Positions 7,482 to 14,352 of a stretch of DNA of 21,585 nt are shown here, in pieces. The stretch's first letter is position 1. Every line of letters begins with the position of its first letter. The stretch comes from CAVRJC01 sp964505725. GTDB lineage: Bacteria; Actinomycetota; Acidimicrobiia; IMCC26256; DASPTH01. Below the pieces are notes generated by a model, which was not told the DNA's origin, searched no databases, and was given only the letters and a program-made list of their open reading frames with translations. The translations under genes were made by a program, and so were the position numbers. Location: the NCBI GenBank assembly GCA_964505725.1, contig CAZDJK010000041.1, positions 1-21,585 of the forward strand, given 5' to 3'.

Positions 7482-9865
7482 CCGACGTGACCGACGTGAT
7501 CGGGGCCCGCAGCGTCGGCGCACGCGTGTTTCGCGTCGAGGATCCTCGGATCCTGACGGGCACGGGTCGCTACATCGACGACGTGGTCGTGCCCGACATG
7601 CTGCACGCCGCGTTCCTGCGCAGCACGATCCCGCACGGTCGGCTCCTCGGCCTGGACGCATCCGAGGCGCGAGCATTGCCCGGCGTCGTCGCCGTGCTCA
7701 CGGGGGCGGACGTGGCGGCACATTCCGTCGCAGGCACGCCCGGTGCGACCATCGGCATGGATCGCATGCCGGGCATCCGGATCCCGTCGTTCCATGCGCT
7801 CGCCACCGACAAGGTCCGCTACGTCGGCGACCCGATCGCGCTGGTCGTGGCCGAAAGCCGTGCCGTCGCGGAGGACGCGCTCGAGCTGGTGGTCGAGGAG
7901 ATCGAGCCTCTCGCACCCGTCGTCACGTACGAGGACGCCCTCGACCCCGGGCGCCCTGCGCTCTTCGACGAGCTCGGCGACAACATCGCGATGAGGAGCG
8001 AGATGGTGATCGGCGACATCGACGCCGTCTTTGCCGGCGCCGACCGGGTCGTGACCGCGACCGTGAGGGTCCATCGCCACGAACCGGTGCCCATGGAGGG
8101 TCGCGGATCCATCGCGTGCTGGGACGCCGCCGCCGCCCACTTGACGTTCTACACGTCGACCCAGTCGCCCCACATGGTGCGGATGCTCCTCGCGCCGCAG
8201 CTCGGCCTGGCGATGGAGAACATCCGTGTGATCTCCGGTGACGTCGGCGGCGGATTCGGCTTGAAGAACGGTGTCTTCCGGGAGGACGTCGCGCTCGCGG
8301 TCGCCAGCATGCAGTTCGGACGGCCGGTGAAGTGGATCGAGGATCGGGTCGAGCACCTCACGACCGGCGGCCAGGCACGCGAGGAGATGGCGGACATCGA
8401 AGCCGCGGTCACGGCCGACGGACTGCTCGTCGGCGTCCGCATGAATGTGAAGTTGAACGCGGGCGCGTACCCGAGCGACCCATTCCCGGGCGCCATGTAC
8501 GCCGGAAGCGTGAGCGCGTCGTTCCAGGGGCCGACAAAGCTCCAGGCACTGGCCGCGACGACGACTGCGGTCTTCAGCAACAAGGCGACCTACGTCGCGT
8601 ACCGCGGACCGTGGGCGACCGCCGACTTCATGCGGGAGCGGCTGCTCGACATCATCGCCCGCGAGCTGAATCTCGATCCGATCGACATCCGGCGGCGGAA
8701 CTACGTCCACCGCGACGAGCCTCCGCTCGCCATGCTCACCGGACAGCCGTTCACCGGCGTCACCACGCAGGAGGCCGTCGAGCAGGCGGCGCGCATCGTG
8801 GACTGGGGCGGCTTCCGGGAACGACAGCGTGCCGCGCGTGAGCGCGGTCGCTTCCTCGGGCTGGGCATCGCCTCGTACCTCGAGGCCGCGCCCGGCCCGA
8901 GGAACCCCGCGGCCAGCGGCGCAGGTGGCGGCATCCTGGGCAACGAGGTCACGCACGTCTCGCTCGAGCGCGACGGCGCCATCACGATCATCACCCAGCA
9001 ACACCCGCACGGCCAGGGCCACCAGACCACGCTCGCACAGGTGGCATCGGACGAGCTCGGGGTCGCGATCAGCGATATCACTGTGCGGTACGGCGACACC
9101 GACTTCACACCCTTCGCTCTCGTCGCGACCGGTGGGAGCCGGGCGGCGACCATGGCGAACGGCTCCGTGCTCCACGCGTCGCGCGCGCTCCGGGAGAAGA
9201 TCTCGGCCATCGCGAGCGAGCTGCTCGAAGCGGATCCGCACGACCTCGAGATCGCGGGGGGCACGGTCAGCGTCGTCGGCAGCCCGAACATCCGGCTGCC
9301 GCTCGCCGAGCTCGCTCGCATCGCCGCCGACGAGCCCGACCGGTTCCCAGCCGGGACCGACACCGAGCTCCGCGCCACCGCCGACTACGACGGCGGCATG
9401 GGCGGCTGGTCGGGGGGCACGCACTGCTGCTTCGTCGAGGTCGACATCGAGACCGGTCTCGTCGAGATCCCGCGCTACGTCGTCGTCGAGGACTGCGGGC
9501 TACCCGTCAATCCGGCGATCGTCGAAGGACAGGTGCGCGGCGGCGTGACCCAGGCGATCGGCGCCGTGCTGCTCGAGCACGCCGCGTACGGGGACGACGG
9601 CCAGTTCCTTGCGAGCACGTTCATGGACTACCTGTTGCCGACCACGACGGTCGTGCCCAACTTCGAGATCCACCACGTGGAGAGCGTGCTGCTCGATCCC
9701 GACGTCAACTTCCGCGGCGTCGGCGAAGGCGGGATGATCGTGGCGCCCGCCGCGATCACCAACGCGATCGAAGACGCCCTCGCGCCGCTCGGCGTGCGTG
9801 TGCGCGAGCAGCACCTTCCCCCGGCGCGCATTCTCGAGCTGCTCGGTACGGTGCCGACCGGCTGA
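7478..9865 (+). CDS. Molybdenum hydroxylase Mo-molybdopterin (large) subunit, not CO dehydrogenase form I
   Basis: This 795-residue catalytic subunit carries the molybdopterin-cytosine-dinucleotide Mo centre and hydroxylates a C-H bond using water. It begins with the Ald_Xan_dh a/b hammerhead (FRVEDPRILTGTGRYIDDVV), has SGDVGGGFGLKNG in the Mo-binding part, and ends with NFRGVGEGGMIVAPAAI. E750 in that last motif is the catalytic base of the xanthine oxidase family. The active-site loop reads A374-Y-R-G-P-W-A380, unlike the AYRCSFR of true aerobic CO dehydrogenase and also unlike the usual form II AYRGAGR. GTG at 7478 has GAAGGAG upstream and overlaps the small-subunit stop. No maturation genes (coxD/E/F/G types) are in view. 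The substrate may be an aldehyde, heteroaromatic or CoA-linked compound; none can be assigned. Confidence 0.94.
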   Translation: MTDVTDVIGARSVGARVFRVEDPRILTGTGRYIDDVVVPDMLHAAFLRSTIPHGRLLGLDASEARALPGVVAVLTGADVAAHSVAGTPGATIGMDRMPGIRIPSFHALATDKVRYVGDPIALVVAESRAVAEDALELVVEEIEPLAPVVTYEDALDPGRPALFDELGDNIAMRSEMVIGDIDAVFAGADRVVTATVRVHRHEPVPMEGRGSIACWDAAAAHLTFYTSTQSPHMVRMLLAPQLGLAMENIRVISGDVGGGFGLKNGVFREDVALAVASMQFGRPVKWIEDRVEHLTTGGQAREEMADIEAAVTADGLLVGVRMNVKLNAGAYPSDPFPGAMYAGSVSASFQGPTKLQALAATTTAVFSNKATYVAYRGPWATADFMRERLLDIIARELNLDPIDIRRRNYVHRDEPPLAMLTGQPFTGVTTQEAVEQAARIVDWGGFRERQRAARERGRFLGLGIASYLEAAPGPRNPAASGAGGGILGNEVTHVSLERDGAITIITQQHPHGQGHQTTLAQVASDELGVAISDITVRYGDTDFTPFALVATGGSRAATMANGSVLHASRALREKISAIASELLEADPHDLEIAGGTVSVVGSPNIRLPLAELARIAADEPDRFPAGTDTELRATADYDGGMGGWSGGTHCCFVEVDIETGLVEIPRYVVVEDCGLPVNPAIVEGQVRGGVTQAIGAVLLEHAAYGDDGQFLASTFMDYLLPTTTVVPNFEIHHVESVLLDPDVNFRGVGEGGMIVAPAAITNAIEDALAPLGVRVREQHLPPARILELLGTVPTG

Positions 9866-9914
9866 GCAACGCGGCGGCCCGGGTCACCACCCCCCTCCCC
9901 TCACGCCCGACCGA

Positions 9915-9943
9915 TTGTGCGCATTTGGGCCGGGTGTTAGCTT
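9915..9943 (+). promoter_or_regulatory. Candidate promoter of the CoA-transferase gene
   Basis: TTGTGC (9915-9920) and TAGCTT (9938-9943) are separated by 17 nt, a sigma-70-like arrangement within the 193-bp gap ahead of the CoA transferase. Initiation would be expected near 9950, directly at the palindrome at 9950-9962. This is predicted by eye only. Confidence 0.4.
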
Positions 9944-9949
9944 CGCCGG

Positions 9950-9962
9950 TGAACGTTGTTCA
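9950..9962. promoter_or_regulatory. TetR-type operator candidate, TGAAC-GTT-GTTCA
   Basis: A perfect 5-bp inverted repeat with a 3-bp centre (TGAAC GTT GTTCA) sits just downstream of the predicted -10. That is where a repressor would block transcription. Short TGAAC/GTTCA-type palindromes are common among TetR-family operators. A similar sequence, TGAACGTCGTTGA, occurs at 21551-21563. The TetR gene at 19089 is the obvious candidate binder, by inference. Confidence 0.4.
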
Positions 9963-10058
9963 GTACGTGACGCGGCAACGCGGCGCGGAGCGACGAACCG
10001 GGTGGGAACACCGCGTGGTGGATCGAACCGGCCGCCGCCCGCGCGTTCGGAGGAGCTG

Positions 10059-12485
10059 ATGGACGCGCTAGAGGGCGTGCGGGTGCTCGATCTGACGACC
10101 GGTATCGCCGGTCCGCTCGGCGTGCTGCTGCTCGCCGAGCACGGTGCCGACGTCATCAAGGTCGAGCCACCCGGTGGGCTCCGCGATCGCGACCGCGAGG
10201 AGCACCGGGTCTGGGACCGCAGCCGGCGGTCGGTCACGATCGACTTCGCGACGGAGGAAGGCCGCGAGCAGCTGCGCAAGCTCGCAGCCGTGTCCGACGT
10301 GCTCGTCGAGAGCTTCGCTCCGGGCACCATGGGGCGTCACGGCCTCGGCTACGACGCGCTCGCGGCGTCTTGCCCGCGGCTCGTGTACGTCTCGGTCCCC
10401 GCCTACCCGTCGGGGAGTCGCCACGCGGCCCGCCCGGGATGGGACGCGTTGGTGCAGGCGCGCAGCGGCCTGCAGTGGGAGCAGCCGGGTTGGCGTGAAG
10501 GTCCGATCTTCCTGCAGAACCAGCTCCCGAGCATGGCGGCCGCGTACCTCGTCCCGATCGGGATCCTCGCGGCGCTCTCCGCCCGCGAGGAGACCGGGCG
10601 GGGGCAACACGTCGAGACGTCGCTCCTCCAGGGCGCGTTGACGCTCACGACGATGATCTGGTTGCACGCCGAGCACGGCCAGATCGAGGTGCAACGCGCG
10701 ATGTCGAAGTCGTATCCGCCGGGGATCCATCAGGCGAGCATCTGGGAGACGTCCGACGGTTGGGTGCACACGTCGGCGAGCCGCGGCGCGGCCCGGCCGA
10801 TGGCGGAGGTCCTCGGGCTCCCGCCCGAGCACGATCCGATGATGCTCACGCTGCTGTCGATGTCCGAGGCGCCGGAAGATCGTGAACGCGCCGTGGCGCT
10901 CCGTGCCGTCGTCTCTGACGCGTACCGTCGCCAGAAGCGCGACGCGCTCGTGGAAGAATTCCACGCCAACGGGCTCGGCGCCGAGGCGATCGTGCCGATG
11001 AGCGAGGTGCTCCACCACGCGCAGCTGCGCGCGACCGCTGCGGTCGTCGACGTCGAGGACCCGGAGGTCGGACCGACGACCCAGCTCGGCATCACCCTGC
11101 GACTGGTCGACACACCGGGTCGCGTGCGGGGCCCGCGCCCGCCGCTCGGCGCGCACAACGACGAGGTCCTCGGCTCGCTCGCGAGCGCCTCGTTACCGGC
11201 AGCGGCGTCGGGAGCGCCCCTGCGCGCACACGCACACGCGCTCGCCGATGTTCGCGTGCTCGATTTCGGGCGCGCGTTCGCGGGACCCTTCGCGACCATG
11301 ATCCTCGCGGGCCTCGGCGCCGACGTCATCAAGGTGCAGGCGCCGGGCGTGGCGGGGATGAGCGGCGGTCCCGAGCTCGGGTGCAACCAGGGGAAGCGCT
11401 CGATCGCGGTCGACATGAAGCACCCGGATGGCCGGCGCGTCGCGCACCGGCTCATCGAGCGCTCCGACGTCGTGCACCACAACATGACCAAGGGTGTGGC
11501 CGAGCGCCTCGGGATCGACCACGCCACCCTCGCCGGCATCCGGCCCGACATCATCTCCTGCAATACCTTCATGTACGGCCCGGAGGGCCCGCTCTCCGAC
11601 CTCGGCGGCCTCGACCCCCTCGCACAGGCCGCCGCGGGCCTCGAGTACGAGGCCGGGCCCGTCCACGAGGGCAACGTGCCGTTGTGGTACCGGTTCGGGC
11701 ACGGCGACACCGCCAACGCGCTGTCGTCGGTCGTCGCCGTGCTCATGGCACTGCACCATCGCAAGCGCACCGGGAACGGCCAGCCCGTGTGGGCGACGTT
11801 GCTCCACGCGTCGGCCCTCTGGTCCTCCGGCGTGTACCTCACTCCCGACGGGCCCTGCGAGTACGAACGGCTCGACCGTGACCAGACCGGCCTCTCCGCG
11901 CTCTACCGCCTCTACGCCGCGCAGGGCGGCTGGATCCAGCTCGCGGCGGTCCGGCCCGAGCACTGGTCCGCGCTCTGCGCCGCGCTCGGCCGCCCCGATC
12001 TCGAATCGGACGCTCGGTTCGCGACGCCCTCTGCCCGCCACGACCGCCGCTCCGAGCTGGAAGCCGAGCTCGCGCCTCAGTTCGCCACGCGTACACCCTT
12101 GCAGTGGCGTCGCGCGCTCGACGCGGTCGGCGTCCCGTGCGAGATCGCGGTCGACACCAACGACGGCGAGAGCGTGCTCTTCGACGACGAGCTGCTCGCG
12201 CTCGGAATCGTCGCCGAGACCCGGCACCGCGTGCACGGGCGGCTGCGTCAGGTCGGCCAGCTCGTACGTTTCTCGGAGACACCCGGAAGGGTCGAGCATG
12301 CGCCGCCGGTCGTCGGCCAACACACCGTCGAGATCATGCGGTGGCTCGGATACGACGACGGAGAGATCGTGTCACTGCGCGAGCGCGATGTCATCGAGTA
12401 CCCCGAGGACACCTTGCCCGGGGACGCCTTGCCCGGGAACGCCTTGCCCGAGGAAGCCGTGCCCGAGGAAGCCGTGGAGGCCTGA
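10059..12485 (+). CDS. Tandem (fused) CaiB/BaiF CoA transferase, two domains
   Basis: This 808-residue protein consists of two class III (CaiB/BaiF) CoA-transferase domains fused in tandem. Family members move CoA between carboxylic acids through an aspartyl-CoA thioester. Domain 1 spans about residues 1-375 (GVRVLDLTTGIAGPLGVLLL...HGADVIKVEPPG). Domain 2 spans about 396-775 (ADVRVLDFGRAFAGPFATMI...GADVIKVQAPG). Aligning the halves to each other and to formyl-CoA transferase places the catalytic Asp at D550 in domain 2 (GHGDTANALSS). The matching position in domain 1 is S158 (LPSMAAAYLVPIGILAAL). Only one half therefore appears catalytic. GGAGGAG precedes the ATG at 10059; the frame upstream of it is not family-like. 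The C-terminus ends in a repeated acidic Pro-rich tail. The gene ends 8 bp from the convergent gene at 12494. Confidence 0.93.
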   Translation: MDALEGVRVLDLTTGIAGPLGVLLLAEHGADVIKVEPPGGLRDRDREEHRVWDRSRRSVTIDFATEEGREQLRKLAAVSDVLVESFAPGTMGRHGLGYDALAASCPRLVYVSVPAYPSGSRHAARPGWDALVQARSGLQWEQPGWREGPIFLQNQLPSMAAAYLVPIGILAALSAREETGRGQHVETSLLQGALTLTTMIWLHAEHGQIEVQRAMSKSYPPGIHQASIWETSDGWVHTSASRGAARPMAEVLGLPPEHDPMMLTLLSMSEAPEDRERAVALRAVVSDAYRRQKRDALVEEFHANGLGAEAIVPMSEVLHHAQLRATAAVVDVEDPEVGPTTQLGITLRLVDTPGRVRGPRPPLGAHNDEVLGSLASASLPAAASGAPLRAHAHALADVRVLDFGRAFAGPFATMILAGLGADVIKVQAPGVAGMSGGPELGCNQGKRSIAVDMKHPDGRRVAHRLIERSDVVHHNMTKGVAERLGIDHATLAGIRPDIISCNTFMYGPEGPLSDLGGLDPLAQAAAGLEYEAGPVHEGNVPLWYRFGHGDTANALSSVVAVLMALHHRKRTGNGQPVWATLLHASALWSSGVYLTPDGPCEYERLDRDQTGLSALYRLYAAQGGWIQLAAVRPEHWSALCAALGRPDLESDARFATPSARHDRRSELEAELAPQFATRTPLQWRRALDAVGVPCEIAVDTNDGESVLFDDELLALGIVAETRHRVHGRLRQVGQLVRFSETPGRVEHAPPVVGQHTVEIMRWLGYDDGEIVSLRERDVIEYPEDTLPGDALPGNALPEEAVPEEAVEA
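12408..12482 (+). repeat. Five 15-bp tandem repeats encoding a C-terminal pentapeptide tail
   Basis: Five consecutive 15-bp units lie at the very end of the CoA-transferase gene, at 12408, 12423, 12438, 12453 and 12468. They encode DTLPG, DALPG, NALPE, EAVPE and EAVEA. Neighbouring units differ by only a few bases, which points to slippage or duplication. The stop follows directly at 12483. Confidence 0.85.
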
Positions 12486-12493
12486 GCCCGGCG

Positions 12494-12994
12494 TCACCAC
12501 TCGGGGCGGCGACCCTTCGTCGCCTCCAGGAGCCGCGCGATCATCGGCGGGGGCGCGGGGCCGATCCCGACACCACCCGGCCCGAACTGGTGCGACCGCC
12601 GTCGCGCGATGCGCCATCCGACCGGCTCGCGCCGGAGGTCGTCCTCGTAGCCCCCGACGAGCACCGCGTTCGCCTCCTGGAGGAACGAGTCGGTTCCGTC
12701 CGACTCGGCGAACCAGTGCCAGGCGACCATCTTGTGCAACGACCGCGCCTGATCGCCGTCGACGCGGATCATCACGTTCATGATCGTGTGCGAAGTCCCG
12801 AGGAGCCCGGGGCGTGGGCGCGCGAACCACTCCCTCAGGCCGTCTCGTCCGGTGACCTCGCCGAGCCCCCAGTCGAGGACGCCGTCCTCGGTGAACACCT
12901 CCTCGGGTATCCGCGTGTACTGGTCGGTGTCCGCGAGGAACGCGTACAGGCACAGCACGTCGTGGATCGCGAAGCGGTCTTCGATCTCGCCCAT
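12494..12994 (-). CDS. SnoaL-like / NTF2-family protein
   Basis: This 166-residue protein of the NTF2/SnoaL-like cone fold starts MGEIEDRFAIHDVLCLYAFL. It has the typical acidic middle (EEVFTEDGVLDWG) and C-terminal strands (SHTIMNVMIRVDGDQARS, LQEANAVLVGGYEDDL). Such proteins act as small isomerases, dehydratases or ring-modifying enzymes, or as non-catalytic partners, in catabolic clusters. The start is fixed by a strong AAGGAGGT ribosome site on the minus strand just upstream of 12994. It is the second gene of a minus-strand unit, 99 bp after the SDR, and it faces the CoA-transferase gene end-to-end with an 8-bp gap. The specific reaction is unknown. Confidence 0.87.
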   Translation of the reverse strand: MGEIEDRFAIHDVLCLYAFLADTDQYTRIPEEVFTEDGVLDWGLGEVTGRDGLREWFARPRPGLLGTSHTIMNVMIRVDGDQARSLHKMVAWHWFAESDGTDSFLQEANAVLVGGYEDDLRREPVGWRIARRRSHQFGPGGVGIGPAPPPMIARLLEATKGRRPEW

Positions 12995-13093
12995 TGCAGA
13001 CCTCCTTGCAGTGCACGTCTCGCTGCCGATCGTCACCAACCGCGAGGCTCGGGAGGCATCAGCTCCAAGGAGCCCCGCTCAGCCGTGCACGGG

Positions 13094-13981
13094 TCACGAG
13101 GCTGCACCGATGTCCGAGGCGCGCACGACGGTGCCCGAATAGGCCAGGCGGTCGTCGGCGGTGATGACACGGACGATCGCGCGCACGGACACCTCGATCG
13201 GCAGCGCCGCGTCCGCGTCGACGATCCCGAGTCCACCCAGGAGCTCGACGGTCTCGTTACGCGTGTACCCGGGATCGATGCTCACGACCGCGATGCCGAG
13301 CGCCCGCAGCTCGGGTGCCAGGACATTCCCGAGCCGGTTGAGGGCGGCCTTGCTGGCGGCGTAGCCGATGCGGTCGGGGATGTCCGCCACGCGTGCGGCG
13401 GCACCGACGGGACGGGTCGAAGACTCCGGAGCCGACGGCGGCACCGGCATGAGGTCCGCCGCACCGGAAGTGACGTTGACGAACACCCCGCCACCCCTTC
13501 GTTGCATGGACGGCACCGCCGCCTGCATCAGCGAGAACGGCCCATGGAGATTCGTGTCGAACTGGCGAAGCCAGTCCTCCCGCGAGAGCGCGGTCAGCGA
13601 TGTGCCGCCGACCGGATCGGCGTTCGACGATCCGGCAAGCTCGTCGAGCCCGCCCGAGCGTTCGATGGCGATGGGCGCCATGGTGGCAGCCGCGTTGTTC
13701 ACCACGATGTCGATGCCGCCGAAGCGATCCTCCGCGGTCCGAACCAGGTTCTCGATGTCGCGTACGTCGGTCATGTCGGTACGGACGGCGACCGCTCGAC
13801 CCCCGCCGGCCTCGACCGCGGCAGCCGTCTCCATGATCGTCCCGCTGAAGGGGCCCTCGACCTCGACCGTGCGTGCCGCCAGGACGAGGTTCACGCCCCG
13901 GCGACCGAGCTCGATCGCGACCGCCCTGCCAATGCCGCGGCTCGCACCGGTGACGATCGCGGTCTGGCTCCGAACGTCCAT
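13094..13981 (-). CDS. Short-chain dehydrogenase/reductase (SDR), extended by insertions
   Basis: This 295-residue NAD(P)-dependent oxidoreductase has the Rossmann motif TGASRGIG (11-18), NNAA (95-98), catalytic S172 (NVTSGAAD), Y207 and K211 (GYAASKAAL). Classical SDRs are about 250 residues. The extra length is an insert after NNAA (about 105-132) and a stretched Ser-Tyr interval of 35 residues instead of about 13 (PPSAPESSTRPVGAAARVAD). Both inserts would lie near the substrate pocket. The gene begins at the ATG at 13981 and is followed by the NTF2-like gene on the same strand. Two inverted repeats lie just upstream. It probably oxidises or reduces a hydroxyl or keto group in the pathway; the substrate is unknown. 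Confidence 0.92.
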   Translation of the reverse strand: MDVRSQTAIVTGASRGIGRAVAIELGRRGVNLVLAARTVEVEGPFSGTIMETAAAVEAGGGRAVAVRTDMTDVRDIENLVRTAEDRFGGIDIVVNNAAATMAPIAIERSGGLDELAGSSNADPVGGTSLTALSREDWLRQFDTNLHGPFSLMQAAVPSMQRRGGGVFVNVTSGAADLMPVPPSAPESSTRPVGAAARVADIPDRIGYAASKAALNRLGNVLAPELRALGIAVVSIDPGYTRNETVELLGGLGIVDADAALPIEVSVRAIVRVITADDRLAYSGTVVRASDIGAAS

Positions 13982-14002
13982 ACGCGGTCACCGTAGGCTG
14001 TC

Positions 14003-14048
14003 GACCGTTCGGTCCGCGGGCTCGCACGTTCGCGATGCGCCGCGAACG
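14003..14048. promoter_or_regulatory. Two inverted repeats upstream of the SDR operon (operator candidates)
   Basis: GACCG-TT-CGGTC (14003-14014) is a perfect short palindrome. CGTTCGCG (14027-14034) and CGCGAACG (14041-14048) form an 8-bp inverted repeat around a 6-bp centre. Both lie within 70 bp of the SDR start at 13981, where a repressor would act. The sequences are in hand; the function is inferred. Confidence 0.35.
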
Positions 14049-14261
14049 GAGGACGAATTGCTCGACCACGGGACCCGCTGACCACGACCTCTTCAAGGTC
14101 GTCACCGTGTGGGTGGAAGGTCGCCAACTGCTCGAGTTCGCGACGCGATGCTCCCCGACTACCTGAAGCTCTTGGGCTCCGGCGGCCTCATCACGAACCG
14201 TCCGGCCGACGCTCGAACGCCCCGAGAGTCCGAGAAGCGCACCTCCGAGCTGCCGAACGCA

Positions 14262-14290
14262 TTGACGTACCGTGTCAAGAATGGTGTACT
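14262..14290 (+). promoter_or_regulatory. Predicted sigma-70-like promoter of the interrupted amidohydrolase gene
   Basis: TTGACG (14262-14267), a 17-nt spacer and TGTACT (14285-14290) form a near-consensus promoter, the best in the window. It would start transcription about 55 nt upstream of the ATG at 14353, leaving a normal 5' leader with GGGAGGT and GAGGA ahead of the start. Confidence 0.5.
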
Positions 14291-14352
14291 CGTGGTCGAC
14301 CGACGGGCACGGGACGAGCAGGCAAACACCGAATCCGGGAGGTACGAGGAAG

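Larger units (their letters stand above)
13982..14352. other. 371-bp divergent intergenic region
   Basis: This non-coding interval separates the minus-strand SDR from the plus-strand interrupted amidohydrolase. It contains two inverted repeats near the SDR side (14003-14014 and 14027-14048) and a good promoter toward the amidohydrolase (14262-14290). Open frames crossing it show no recognisable protein sequence. Confidence 0.6.

Noticed and set aside
7289..9424. 711-codon open frame antisense to the Mo-hydroxylase large subunit
   Set aside because: Its translation is Arg/Asp/Val-rich without any family motif, while the plus strand encodes an unmistakable Mo-hydroxylase. Long antisense frames are expected in very GC-rich DNA.
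6993..9865. Annotation as aerobic carbon monoxide dehydrogenase
   Set aside because: The large subunit has AYRGPWA instead of the AYRCSFR motif needed for the Cu-Mo centre, and no CO-dehydrogenase maturation genes are seen.
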